Assembly (NCBI GenBank): GCA_024743115.1
Contig: JANSXC010000005.1
Location: 248,001 to 312,000 of the forward strand
Direction of reading: 5' to 3'
From: a bacterium
GTDB taxonomy: Bacteria; Planctomycetota; UBA1135; UBA2386
DNA length: 64,000 nucleotides
The notes under the pieces were generated by a model. The model was given only the letters and a program-made list of their open reading frames with translations. It was not told the DNA's origin and searched no databases. Positions 1-8,907 of the stretch are shown here, one piece after another (positions within the stretch are counted from its first letter, which is position 1; every line of letters starts with the position of its first letter). The translations under genes and the position numbers were made by a program.

Positions 1-2064
1 ACGCATCGCTCCGAGATGGGCACGGGCATTCGCACGAGCCTGCCCATGGTCGTCGCGGACGAGCTCGGCGCGGACTGGGACAAGGTGACCATCGAGCAGG
101 CGCTCGGCGATCGCCGGTACGGGTCGCAGAACACCGATGGCTCGCGCAGTATCCGGCGGTTCTACGAGCCGATGCGTCGCGCCGGAGCCGCCGCCAGGGC
201 GATGCTCGAACAGGCCGCGGCCAAGGAATGGAACGTCGACGCGAAGCAGTGCGCCGCCCGTGAGCACGCGGTGCACGGTCCCGACGGCAAACGCCTCGGC
301 TTCGGCGAACTCGTGGCGGCCGCGCGCGAGCTGTCGCCGCCGAAGACCGAAGATCTCACGTTCAGAAAGCCCGCAGAACGCCGCTACGTCGGCAAGGACG
401 AGGTCCGCTTCTACGACCTCGACGACATCCTGATGGGCAAGGCGAAGTTCGGCGCCGACGTGCGACCCGAAGGCATGGTGTTCGCGGCCATCTGGCGCGT
501 CCCGGTGCTCGGCGGAACCATCGATTCGTTCGACGCCACGGCCGCGAAGGCGGTGCCGGGCGTAACCGAAGTCGTCGAACTCGACCTGTTCGAAGGCCCC
601 CCGGCGTTCCAGGCGCTGGGCGGCATAGCGGTCATCGGGCGCAACACCCATGCCGCCACGCGCGGTCGCGACGCCCTCGAAGTCAAATGGAGTGGCGGCG
701 ACAACGCGGGATTCTCGAGCCCGGCGTTCGATGCCGAGATGCAGGCCACTGCCCAAGAACCCGGCCGCGTCGTTCGCGAAGTCGGTGATGTCGACGGCGC
801 GATGAAGGCGGCCGGCGCGAAGCACGAAGCGATGTACACCGTGCCGTTCCTCGCGCACGCTCAGATGGAACCGCTCGCGGCCGTCGCCAGCGTGACCGAC
901 GGCAAGTGCACGGTCTGGGCGCCGACCCAGAACCCCCAGGCGGCACAGGGCGCCATCGCGGCGGCGCTCGGCATCAACCCGAAGAACGTCGAGGTGCACG
1001 TCACGCTGCTCGGCGGCGGATTCGGCCGCAAGAGCAAGCCCGACTTCGCGGTCGAAGCTGCGCTGCTTGCGCAGAAGCTCGGTAAACCCGTACGCGTGCA
1101 GTGGACGCGCGAGGACGACACCCGGTTCGACTACTACCACTCGGCCGCCGCCGTGCACGTCGAGGCGGGGCTCGGCGACGACGGCATGCCAACTGCCTGG
1201 CTGCAGCGCTCGGTGTTCCCGCCGATCTCGCTGACGTTCAGCCCACGCGCGGACATGCCGTCGGCCGGTGAACTCGGGCTCGGGTTCACGGACCTGCCGT
1301 ATCCGATCACGAACATCCGCTGCGAAGCGGGCCGCGCCCGCGCCAAGACCCGGATCGGCTGGATGCGTTCCGTGCACCACGTGCAGCACGCGTTCTCCGA
1401 GTGCTCGTTCGTCGACGAACTGGCGGCCAAGGCCGGCGCGGATCCGCTCGAGTATCTGGTGAAGCTCATCGGCGAACCGCGGCACGTCGACCTTACCGGC
1501 GTCGAATACCCGAACCAGGGCGAGCCACTCGAGCGCTACCCCGTCGACACCGGCCGACTCCTGCGCGTGTTGAAGCACGTCGCCGAGAAAGCGAACTGGG
1601 GCCGCAAGCTGCCTCAGGGCAAGGGGCTCGGCATCGCCGCACATCGCAGCTTCCTCGGCTACGTCGCGACCGTCGTCGAGGTCGAAGTTTCGAAGGCCGG
1701 TACGGTCCGCATCCCGCGCGTCGACATCGGCATCGACGCCGGCACGATCGTCAACCCCGATCGCGTGCGCGCACAGCTCGAAGGCGCCGCGACGTTTGGC
1801 ATCGGCATCGCGCTGCTGGGCGAGATCACGTTCGCGGACGGTGCCGTGCAGCAGGGCAACTACCACGACTTCCTCGTGCCCCGGATGCCCGAGGCTCCAC
1901 GGGAGGTTCATACGTACCTGCTACCCAACGACGCGCCGCCGTCGGGTGTCGGCGAAACCGGCACGCCGCCCATGGCGCCGGCGCTCTGCAACGCGATCTT
2001 CGCCGCGACCGGCAAGCGCGTTCGCCGACTGCCGATCAAGCAGCACGATCTGTCATGGGGCTGA
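1..2064 (+). CDS. Molybdopterin-binding subunit of xanthine dehydrogenase/isoquinoline 1-oxidoreductase family, 5'-truncated
   Basis: The reading frame is open from the first base of the window, so the N-terminus lies outside. About 687 residues remain, most of the roughly 700-750 residues usual for IorB-like large subunits. The pattern LLGGGFGRK near residue 335 and GVGETGTPP near residue 645 are molybdopterin-binding and active-site signatures of the aldehyde-oxidase/xanthine-dehydrogenase family; the Glu in GVGETG is the expected catalytic base. These enzymes hydroxylate N-heterocycles or aldehydes with an electron-transferring 2Fe-2S partner, which should lie upstream outside the window. 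The substrate cannot be told. A strong hairpin follows the stop. Confidence 0.88.
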   Translation, partial: THRSEMGTGIRTSLPMVVADELGADWDKVTIEQALGDRRYGSQNTDGSRSIRRFYEPMRRAGAAARAMLEQAAAKEWNVDAKQCAAREHAVHGPDGKRLGFGELVAAARELSPPKTEDLTFRKPAERRYVGKDEVRFYDLDDILMGKAKFGADVRPEGMVFAAIWRVPVLGGTIDSFDATAAKAVPGVTEVVELDLFEGPPAFQALGGIAVIGRNTHAATRGRDALEVKWSGGDNAGFSSPAFDAEMQATAQEPGRVVREVGDVDGAMKAAGAKHEAMYTVPFLAHAQMEPLAAVASVTDGKCTVWAPTQNPQAAQGAIAAALGINPKNVEVHVTLLGGGFGRKSKPDFAVEAALLAQKLGKPVRVQWTREDDTRFDYYHSAAAVHVEAGLGDDGMPTAWLQRSVFPPISLTFSPRADMPSAGELGLGFTDLPYPITNIRCEAGRARAKTRIGWMRSVHHVQHAFSECSFVDELAAKAGADPLEYLVKLIGEPRHVDLTGVEYPNQGEPLERYPVDTGRLLRVLKHVAEKANWGRKLPQGKGLGIAAHRSFLGYVATVVEVEVSKAGTVRIPRVDIGIDAGTIVNPDRVRAQLEGAATFGIGIALLGEITFADGAVQQGNYHDFLVPRMPEAPREVHTYLLPNDAPPSGVGETGTPPMAPALCNAIFAATGKRVRRLPIKQHDLSWG

Positions 2065-2072
2065 GATCGGGC

Positions 2073-2104
2073 GGCCGGGTCGCCCTCGAATCGGCGACCC
2101 GGCC
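2073..2104. terminator. Bidirectional terminator-like hairpin
   Basis: A perfect 12-bp stem (GGCCGGGTCGCC at 2073-2084 pairing with 2093-2104) with an 8-nt loop sits between the convergent stops of the molybdopterin enzyme and the Lrp regulator. No clear T tract follows on either strand, so it may act as a GC-rich or factor-assisted terminator or as a 3' RNA stabiliser. Confidence 0.65.
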
Positions 2105-2124
2105 TGCGCACCAGGGCGATCCGC

Positions 2125-2616
2125 TCAGTCGTCGCGATCACCTTCCACGTCGACGAACCGCGGCAGGTCCGGCCGCGCCCGGTGCTCGAAGATCAACGAC
2201 GTCTCGACGTGGTTGACCTCGGGCCGCGCGGTGATGTAGTCGACCGCCAGCGAACGTAGCTGCTCCGCATCGCGTACGGCGACGTGCAGCAGGAAGTCGG
2301 TCTTGCCCGCGAGGTAATACGTCGCGATCACGGCCGGGTTCGCGAGCATGTAGTCCTGGAACGCGGTCACGATGTCACCGGAATGGTGATCGAGCCGGAC
2401 GGCGATCATGGCCTGCAGACCGATCCCGAGGGCCTTGGGCTCGACCCGCGCGTGAAAGCCGGTCAGCACGCCGGCCTCCCGCAGGCGGCGCACGCGCTCG
2501 AGACAGCTCGAGGGCGCCAGATGGACCCGGTTGGCAAGCTCCTTGTTCGAGAGCCGTGCATCGTTCTGCAGCGCGGCAATGATGCCGAAGTCCGTTCGGT
2601 CGAGGGTTCGTTCCAT
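2125..2616 (-). CDS. Lrp/AsnC family transcriptional regulator
   Basis: The 163-residue product has the family's usual length. The N-terminus (residues 1-60) is an AsnC-type winged helix, with [18 protein letters not shown] and a recognition helix around [13 protein letters not shown]. The rest is the RAM effector-binding domain, which normally binds an amino acid and drives dimer/octamer assembly. I chose the ATG at 2616; an open frame continues far upstream but is only antisense to the exporter. The gene is divergent from a threonine/serine-exporter-like gene 57 bp away, the common arrangement in which an Lrp-type regulator controls an amino-acid exporter. Control of that exporter by amino-acid level is inference. 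Confidence 0.9.
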   Translation of the reverse strand: MERTLDRTDFGIIAALQNDARLSNKELANRVHLAPSSCLERVRRLREAGVLTGFHARVEPKALGIGLQAMIAVRLDHHSGDIVTAFQDYMLANPAVIATYYLAGKTDFLLHVAVRDAEQLRSLAVDYITARPEVNHVETSLIFEHRARPDLPRFVDVEGDRDD

Positions 2617-2673
2617 GAAGCAATTCCGCAAGAGATTCGGGCAAGAAACGGGACGCCAACACCGATCATACCG

Positions 2674-3981
2674 ATGTCGACCCTGACCGAACAACCTTCG
2701 GTTTCCGGTGATTCGAATCGAACCATGACCGCAATCACGCCCGTTCCCACCCAATCGATCACTTCGGAGCTGGCGTCCTCGCCGACGACGCCGATCGGGT
2801 TCCTGGACGCCCTCGCGGTCGCCCTCCACCGCTTCGGCGCCCCGGCGCACCGGATCGAACCACTCCTCGGGCAGGTCGCCGACCGCCTCGGCGTCCGCGG
2901 CGACTTCTTCGTCGAACCGACCGCGATCCACCTCGCGCTCGAAACGGAGGACGGTCCGATCTCGCGGTTCTCTCGGGTCGAGCCCGGGCAGGACGACCTC
3001 GAACGACTCGCCGAACTCGATGCGCTGACACTGGCGCTCGTGCAGGGCGATCTCGATCTGGCTGCGGCGCGCTCGCGCCTCGACCGCATCCTCGCTGCCC
3101 CGCCGCGCTACGGCGCGGCCATCGAGGCGTTCGGGTTCGCGCTCGCGTCGAGCACTGCGGCGGTCTTCTTCGGCGGCGGGATCCGGGAATGCCTGGCGGC
3201 CGGCATCGGCGCAACCGGTGTGGCACTGCTTGCGCGTTCGCTCGCGCGGCTCCCGAGCGCCACGCCGATCTTCGAAGGCCTCGCCGCCTTCGCACTCGCC
3301 TCGACGCTCGCCGCGCTGTCGTGGTGGATCCCCCTGGCCCAGGACGTCGCCACGCTCGCGGGCCTCATCATCCTGCTGCCGGGACTGCGGCTGACCGTCG
3401 CCGTCTCGGAGATGGCCACGGGCCACCTGTCGTCCGGGGTGGCGCGCCTCGCGTCGACCGCGGTCTCGTTCGGGTCGCTGGGATTCGGCGCGCTGCTCGC
3501 CACCAGAATGATGCATGTGATCCTCGGCGCCGAGGCGTCACCCCAACTGCCCGCGACTCTGCCCACGACCGCAACCTGGATCGCACTCGCGATCGCTCCG
3601 GTCGGCTTCGCCATCCTCCTGCGCGCGGCGCCACGGGACTGGCTGGCGATCCTCCTGACCGCCCCGCTGGGATTCCTCGCAGCACGGCTCGGTGACGCCA
3701 CGCTCGGCGCCGACCTCGGACCATTCGTCGGCGCGTTCGGTGTCACGGCTGCGAGCAACAGCCTTGCCCGCTGGCGCAACCGGCCTGCAAGCGTGACCCT
3801 CGTGCCCGGCATCCTGATGCTCGTACCCGGCAGCCTCGGCTTCCGCAGCCTCGCGACGCTGCTGACGCACGACGTCGTGCTCGGCCTCGAGACCGCGGTG
3901 GAGATGCTGACCGTCGCCATGGGCCTCGTGGGCGGCATGCTCGTCGCCAACGTGCTGGCCCCGGCTCGGCGTGCACTCTGA
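2674..3981 (+). CDS. Threonine/serine exporter family membrane protein (ThrE-like)
   Basis: The 435-residue product carries the DUF1212/ThrE N-terminal half: a soluble segment starting with FLDALAVALHRFGAPAHRIE, a second soluble stretch, then hydrophobic helices. The second half is a further membrane block (ThrE_2/DUF3815-like) with about five helices and the segment LVPGILMLVPGSLGFRS typical of the family. ThrE proteins export threonine and serine using the proton motive force. The start is either the ATG at 2674 or the in-frame ATG at 2725; both precede the conserved domain. It is divergent from the Lrp-type regulator, whose gene starts 57 bp away, so repression or activation by that protein is likely. 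Confidence 0.85.
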   Translation: MSTLTEQPSVSGDSNRTMTAITPVPTQSITSELASSPTTPIGFLDALAVALHRFGAPAHRIEPLLGQVADRLGVRGDFFVEPTAIHLALETEDGPISRFSRVEPGQDDLERLAELDALTLALVQGDLDLAAARSRLDRILAAPPRYGAAIEAFGFALASSTAAVFFGGGIRECLAAGIGATGVALLARSLARLPSATPIFEGLAAFALASTLAALSWWIPLAQDVATLAGLIILLPGLRLTVAVSEMATGHLSSGVARLASTAVSFGSLGFGALLATRMMHVILGAEASPQLPATLPTTATWIALAIAPVGFAILLRAAPRDWLAILLTAPLGFLAARLGDATLGADLGPFVGAFGVTAASNSLARWRNRPASVTLVPGILMLVPGSLGFRSLATLLTHDVVLGLETAVEMLTVAMGLVGGMLVANVLAPARRAL

Positions 3982-4072
3982 CGCGATTCGCGCCGCACTC
4001 TTCACGAGACTCTCACGAAGCCGACTGGATCCCGAACGGGAATACCGCGCGTCGAGGATCTAACTTGCCGGC

Positions 4073-5083
4073 ATGACTACGCGGATCGGCATCAATGGCT
4101 TCGGCAGGATGGGGCGACTGTTCACCCGGGCAGCCTGGGACGATCCGGAGCTCGAGATCGTCGCGATCAACGAGCCGAACGCACCCGCCGAGACGATGGC
4201 GTTGCTGCTGGAGTTCGACAGCGTGCAGGGCCGGTGGGGACACGCCTGCGGGTCGTCGCAGTCCACGATCTCGATCGCCGGCCGCGAGGTGGCGTTCTCC
4301 AGCCACGACCAACCGGCCGACATCCCGTGGCGGCAGCGTGAGGTCGATCTGGTCATCGAATGCAGCGGCCGGTTTCGCACGACGGCACTGCTCGAACCCC
4401 ACTTCACGAGCGGCGCGTCCCGCCTACTCGTCTCGGCCCCCATGACGGACGGGCCACCCAACATCGTGGTTGGCGTCAACGACGACGACGTCGACTACCA
4501 GAATGAACCCATCATCACCGCGGCCTCCTGCACGACGAACTGCCTGGCACCGATCGTGCGCGTGCTCCACGACGGCATCGGCATCGAACGTGGCACCGTC
4601 ACGACGATTCACGATCCGACCAACACGCAACGGGTGCACGACGCGCCGCACAAGGATCCACGCCGCGCGCGCTCGGCGCAGCTCAACCTGATCCCGACCT
4701 CGACGAACTCGGCGACCGCAGTCACACTCATCATTCCGGAGCTCGCGGGCAAGCTCGACAGCATCGCGGTTCGCGCACCCGTGCTGAACGCCTCGATCAC
4801 GGACCTCGTCTTCCACGCCACTCGCGACACGACGGTCGACGAGGTCAACGCACTGCTCGAGGCCGCGTCCAAGAGCGGCCCGCTGCTCGACGTCCTCGGC
4901 TACGAAGGACGCCCGCTCGTGAGCTCCGACTTCGCGGGCGACCCGCGCAGCGGCATCGTCGATGCGCGATCGACACGGGTCACGGACGGGCGATTGGTGA
5001 AGGTGCTGGCGTGGTACGACAACGAATGGGGCTACGCGAACCGGATGGCGGCTCTGGCGCGACGGTTCGCGGCCGCGATGTGA
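4073..5083 (+). CDS. Glyceraldehyde-3-phosphate dehydrogenase, ArsJ-associated type
   Basis: The product is 336 residues with the NAD-binding start IGINGFGRMGR and the catalytic centre ASCTTNC (Cys153, with His180). It departs from the glycolytic enzyme in ways I associate with the ArsJ-linked subgroup: LLEFDSVQGRW near residue 46, TTIHDPTNTQ around 177-186 in place of the usual HAYTxDQ, and DAPHKDPRRAR. That subgroup makes 1-arseno-3-phosphoglycerate for export by ArsJ. No arsJ or other ars gene is next to it here, only the ThrE-type exporter upstream on the same strand. A short inverted repeat TCCCG-AA-CGGGA at 4030-4041 lies 31 bp before the ATG and could be an operator. A role in central metabolism cannot be excluded. 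Confidence 0.85.
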   Translation: MTTRIGINGFGRMGRLFTRAAWDDPELEIVAINEPNAPAETMALLLEFDSVQGRWGHACGSSQSTISIAGREVAFSSHDQPADIPWRQREVDLVIECSGRFRTTALLEPHFTSGASRLLVSAPMTDGPPNIVVGVNDDDVDYQNEPIITAASCTTNCLAPIVRVLHDGIGIERGTVTTIHDPTNTQRVHDAPHKDPRRARSAQLNLIPTSTNSATAVTLIIPELAGKLDSIAVRAPVLNASITDLVFHATRDTTVDEVNALLEAASKSGPLLDVLGYEGRPLVSSDFAGDPRSGIVDARSTRVTDGRLVKVLAWYDNEWGYANRMAALARRFAAAM

Positions 5084-5199
5084 CGGCCACCTGATCGAAC
5101 GCCGCGACTACGCAAACGCGCGGACGATCATGGATCGCGAGATCCTCGCCATCGAACCGCGCTGACCCCAACGAACTGCGAGTGCGGAGTTCGCCCAGG

Positions 5200-6618
5200 T
5201 CAGGGCACGAGCCGGAAGCTCACTGGGTTGCTCGCGTAGAGTGGACTCAGCGCCGCGTCGAACACCACCGCGCAGTGGTGCACGCGGATTCCGGCGAGCG
5301 CCGCAGGAGAACCCGCCGGCACGGTCACGGTCGCGTTCGCCGTGACACCGGGCATGATGCCGCCGAGGGTCGCACCCAGGATGCCGGCGTTCGGCGAGCT
5401 GATCGTGTAGTTGGTGTAGAAGTCCGGCAGCAGCCACGTGCGGACCCCGGCGATGTCGAAGCCGGGGTTCCAGCCCGAGAACGATCCGAGGATCCAATAC
5501 ATCGAACCGCCTGCGGCGCCGGCGTCGAACGTGAGCGAGTGTACGCCCCCGGCCGCGAGTGAGACCTCACCAGGCGAGCCCGCGAGGCGAGCCGATGCGG
5601 CGACGGGACCGATTTCGAACAAGCGCAGAACGCCGTGGTTGTAGTTGCTGAAGGTGATACCGGCGGGTGGCAAGACGACACCCGGGCCGATCGCGCCAGC
5701 GCCGTACGCTCGCAGGACGTGGTTGCTCGAGTCGACGACCACTGCGGCACCGACCGTGTTCGACCAGACGCCCGCCGGGACCGCTGCGGTCCCGATGTAC
5801 GAGCCGCTGCTCGCGAACGTGGACGCTGCGAGTGTGACCGGGTCGATCCGCTGCATCCGCGGCTCGGTACTGTTGCTGTTCGTATCGATCACGAGCAACA
5901 GGTCGCCACCCGGCAACAGACTCCAGCCGGTTGCCGCCTGCGCCGAGTTCGAGATATCGATCGTGGTGCACGTCACGGGGCCAGCGACCTGCGTGCCATT
6001 CGGTGCCAGCGGCACGCGATGAACGTTGATGATGTCCCCGGTCCAGGTGCCGGCGGCGCAGGCACTCGGGTACCACGCGTTCTCCGCGAGAAACAGCGCG
6101 TTCTGCCCCGGGTGGTAGATCATGCGCGTGAACCGCGGCGACACGAACGGTGCGACGCCACTCGCATCCATGAGCGGCTGCAGGTTGTCGCTCGCATCGA
6201 GATAGCGAATCTCGGTGAGACTGCCCGGGACGGTGACGCAATAGACGATGCCGTCGCCGCGTGACGTCATCTTGTTGATCCAGTAGCCGGAGTGGCCGCG
6301 ACTCTGCGTGCGGCCAGCGCTGTCGACCGCCCAGAGCTCGGGGGGCGCGCCGGTCAATCCCGCGCTCACGAGAATGCGATCGCGGAACGGGTCGTAACAC
6401 GCGCCGTCGAGCGCCTGCGCGATCGACGCGTAGTCGAAGTGCACGAGTGGCACGGCAGTCGCCGCACGCGGATCGATCCGGAGCAGCATGTAGCCGTTCG
6501 TCGCCGTCGACGGCGTGTAGAGAAACAGCTCGCCGGGGCGAAAACCGGGCTGAGCCACGAGCCCGACCGCCAATGCGAGTGGGACGATGATCGACACGAC
6601 GACTGACAAGATTCGCAT
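5200..6618 (-). CDS. Secreted protein of unknown function with lineage-type C-terminal beta domain
   Basis: The 472-residue product opens with a clear Sec signal peptide (hydrophobic stretch in residues 4-22, ending in VAQPG). The body (about 30-340) is rich in Ser, Thr and Gly with repeating short strands and NHVLRAYGAG-type segments, suggesting a beta-propeller-like fold. The last 100 residues (from about GSMYWILGSFSGWNPG) form a compact domain containing VTVPAGSPAALAGI, similar in layout to the ends of three other secreted proteins in this window. No catalytic motif is visible. It lies on the same strand as, and 75 bp downstream of, another secreted protein. Confidence 0.75.
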   Translation of the reverse strand: MRILSVVVSIIVPLALAVGLVAQPGFRPGELFLYTPSTATNGYMLLRIDPRAATAVPLVHFDYASIAQALDGACYDPFRDRILVSAGLTGAPPELWAVDSAGRTQSRGHSGYWINKMTSRGDGIVYCVTVPGSLTEIRYLDASDNLQPLMDASGVAPFVSPRFTRMIYHPGQNALFLAENAWYPSACAAGTWTGDIINVHRVPLAPNGTQVAGPVTCTTIDISNSAQAATGWSLLPGGDLLLVIDTNSNSTEPRMQRIDPVTLAASTFASSGSYIGTAAVPAGVWSNTVGAAVVVDSSNHVLRAYGAGAIGPGVVLPPAGITFSNYNHGVLRLFEIGPVAASARLAGSPGEVSLAAGGVHSLTFDAGAAGGSMYWILGSFSGWNPGFDIAGVRTWLLPDFYTNYTISSPNAGILGATLGGIMPGVTANATVTVPAGSPAALAGIRVHHCAVVFDAALSPLYASNPVSFRLVP

Positions 6619-6693
6619 GCGGGAATCAGTGCCGCGCGCACCGATTGTGCTCGCCGAAACCCGGTCGAATCCGAAGCCGGACCCAAGGCCGAC

Positions 6694-7896
6694 TTACGGC
6701 AATGTCAGCACCGTCGGCGTCGTGAGCGAAGCACCGGTGGCACCGAGAACAACGCCCTGGAGCCAAACGGAGGTTCCCGTGGGCAGGGACGCCGCGAGCT
6801 GCGCCTGCCAGACGCCGCGCCCGGTCGCATCCAGCGGCAGCGCGAGCACGAGAAACGCGGTCGCCGGCTCGAGCCAGGCATTGCCGAGCCCGAGGAACGG
6901 CCCCGGATTGGTGGCCGGAACGCCCGCGGCGATCAGGCCGAGGCCGTTTGGCTCCCCAAGAACCAGGGTCGCCATCGCGCGCGCCGGATCGACCGACGCC
7001 CCCATCGCGACGACGCTGGCCTGACTCACGATCACGCCAGTCGCGAACCCGGCAGTGCTCGTGGGTGACACCTCGACGGTCGACACCCCGGCACAGCTGC
7101 CCCCCAGGCTCCCGGCGATCGCCACGCCGGGCCCGCTCGAAACGGTGCTCTGACCCGCAATCTGCAACGCGCTGTCACAAAGGCTCGCGGCGGGCCCCGA
7201 GGTCAAGAACCCGGCCGAGCCGAGTAAGACGCTGTCGACGAGCACGAGTTCGCCGCGCTCGACGCGCAAGGTCGGGAGAGTCGACTGGACGCCCGATTCC
7301 AGTTGGCAGCGATGCATCGACAAGAGGTCCACGTCCTGGACTCGCATGGTGCCGAGGGACCCGACCGTCGCAAACCCGCAGTCGGTCATGGTCACGAGCC
7401 CGCTGTCGGCGACGAGCCACTGGTTCAGCGTGGAGAGCGGTGAGGACACGGTAGCGCGATCCACGTTCTGCAGGTGCACACTGCCCGCATTCGAGCGGAT
7501 CAGCAGATGACAGTTGGCAGAAGTCGATCCCGATCCGAACGGTGCAATCCGCAGATCCCGCAGCACGACGTGCTCGTCGGCCGGCAGCAACTCGACCCGC
7601 AGCGACCCGACGAACCCAGGTCGGCCAAGAGGCTGGGGCGACGCGCCGACTCCGACGATCGTCACGCCCTTGGTGATGACGGCACCAGCGTACGGGCTCG
7701 TCAGCGGATCGACGTATCGCACGAGGATCGTGTCACCCGCGGTTGCCGCACTCACAGCCGACTGCAGATCGGAGAACTGCGCCCCCGGTCGATTCTGCGA
7801 ATCGACCACCCAGGTCGACTGCGCGATCAGAGGCGCGCCAACCGCCAGGCAGCTGCAGATCAGGGCACGAAGAACACCGGGGTGCGAGTTACGCAT
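6694..7896 (-). CDS. Secreted right-handed beta-helix-like protein
   Basis: The product is 400 residues from the ATG at 7896, chosen because a signal peptide follows at once (hydrophobic residues 8-24, then LIAQSTWVVD). The opening WVVDxxNRPGAQFSDLQ plus AVSAATAGDTILV matches the start of pectin-lyase-like parallel beta-helix proteins, and the middle consists of short strands naming successive turns. The C-terminal 70 residues (from LGLGNAWLEP) resemble the C-terminal domain of other secreted proteins here. No carbohydrate-lyase catalytic residues can be pointed out, so it may be a structural or adhesive surface protein. It probably shares a transcript with the downstream secreted gene. Confidence 0.72.
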   Translation of the reverse strand: MRNSHPGVLRALICSCLAVGAPLIAQSTWVVDSQNRPGAQFSDLQSAVSAATAGDTILVRYVDPLTSPYAGAVITKGVTIVGVGASPQPLGRPGFVGSLRVELLPADEHVVLRDLRIAPFGSGSTSANCHLLIRSNAGSVHLQNVDRATVSSPLSTLNQWLVADSGLVTMTDCGFATVGSLGTMRVQDVDLLSMHRCQLESGVQSTLPTLRVERGELVLVDSVLLGSAGFLTSGPAASLCDSALQIAGQSTVSSGPGVAIAGSLGGSCAGVSTVEVSPTSTAGFATGVIVSQASVVAMGASVDPARAMATLVLGEPNGLGLIAAGVPATNPGPFLGLGNAWLEPATAFLVLALPLDATGRGVWQAQLAASLPTGTSVWLQGVVLGATGASLTTPTVLTLP

Positions 7897-8019
7897 GATT
7901 TGGTGACTGCCATCGTATCGCGTTCCACTATCAGCGTCTGGCGGCGACGACAACTCTGCCCTACTCGATGTCCGACTTCGCCAGCAACGCGTATTTGACC
8001 CAGCCGCGGCCTTCGTCAA

Positions 8020-8397
8020 TCAGAAGCGCCGATCGTGCACTTCGAGAAGGTTCTTGTCGCGCTTCTGATTGAGCGTGTCGGTGATGTTCTTCGGCAGCTC
8101 CTCGCCGGCCTCACTCAATGCGTCCACGATGTCGCTGCTGCGCCATTCGCTGCGCCCGCAGTGCGTTTCGAGCCAGAACGCAATCACACCGGCCTTGTCG
8201 CCGTGGGTCTTGGCCGAGGATCTCGCCAACAGCTCGCGTGGGCTGGGCTGGTCAGCGGCATCGCGCGGGGCCATGAGCTCGGGCAACTGACTGCGCAGCG
8301 ATTGCAGCACGCCGTCGAGCTGTTCGCGATCGACGTCACCCCGACACGTCACCTCGACGGGCCCAATGCGAATCTCGATTTCGGGGGTGGTGGCCAT
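8020..8397 (-). CDS. Small protein with C-terminal winged-helix-like domain, apparently frameshifted at 3' end
   Basis: The 125-residue product has an N-terminal beta-rich part (EIEIRIGPVEVTCRG), a linker, then a helical segment with KAGVIAFWLE and LPKNITDTLNQKRDKNLLE, reminiscent of small winged-helix modules that predict partial intertwining of helix and wing. It stops right after HDRRF. One base back (-1 frame) the minus strand reads LLIDEGRGWVKYALLAKSDIE and stops at 7961, which is a natural-looking end for such a module. I therefore suspect a one-base deletion or sequencing error near 8023-8030. It follows another small gene by 46 bp, probably in one operon. Function unknown. Confidence 0.6.
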   Translation of the reverse strand: MATTPEIEIRIGPVEVTCRGDVDREQLDGVLQSLRSQLPELMAPRDAADQPSPRELLARSSAKTHGDKAGVIAFWLETHCGRSEWRSSDIVDALSEAGEELPKNITDTLNQKRDKNLLEVHDRRF

Positions 8398-8443
8398 GGC
8401 AGGTCTTCATCGGCAGCGGCAACGAGAAACCTGAGTGGGTTTC

Positions 8444-8776
8444 CTAGAAAACCTCGGACTGGCTAGCCGCAAGGTCGCGCGTCAGCCGATTCTGCTGCTG
8501 CGGTTCCTGCACGGACCCGTCGGGCAGCGAAGACGAGTACTGCAGGTTGAGACGCAACAACGCATCGACGGCCTCACTCAAGACCCCGTGGTAATCGGGC
8601 GCCTCACGGGCGACGCGGCGGAGAAACGCCCCCAACTGCCACGCGGTGTGCTGCGCCTGGCGTGCGAGCGAGGCCCGCTTCACGCACTCGAGCAGACTGT
8701 CCGCCGGCAAGAAGGTCTTGCTTGCGGTGACGGCGACGGGGGAACGGCGGCGGTTGTCGGTCATCAGGGTCTCCAT
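8444..8776 (-). CDS. Small helical protein of unknown function
   Basis: The 110-residue product is mostly alpha-helical by composition (SLLECVKRASLARQAQHTAW and SEAVDALLRLNLQ segments), with no signal peptide or membrane segment. A GAAGGAG ribosome-binding site lies 7 nt before the ATG at 8776 and favours that start over the in-frame ATG at 8764. The gene runs 46 bp upstream of the winged-helix-like small gene, so the two are probably co-transcribed. I do not recognise the family. Confidence 0.6.
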   Translation of the reverse strand: METLMTDNRRRSPVAVTASKTFLPADSLLECVKRASLARQAQHTAWQLGAFLRRVAREAPDYHGVLSEAVDALLRLNLQYSSSLPDGSVQEPQQQNRLTRDLAASQSEVF

Positions 8777-8907
8777 GATCTCGCTCCTTCTCGGGACTGC
8801 GGTTACACCCCCTCTTCGGCGCGAAGAACCGAGAACCTGAATAGAAACAGCTAGAAACGCCGAGGCGGTCTCGTCGCGAGAACCGTGGCCGCGATGTTGC
8901 CGCGCAC

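Noticed and set aside
2617..3516. Long N-terminal extension of the Lrp gene frame
   Set aside because: Lies antisense to the ThrE-like gene; Lrp proteins start at the ATG at 2616.
5084..5171. Peptide-like tail (LIERRDYANARTIMDREIL) after the GAPDH gene
   Set aside because: Looks like a possible gene remnant, but it is short, overlaps the GAPDH end and has no recognisable family.
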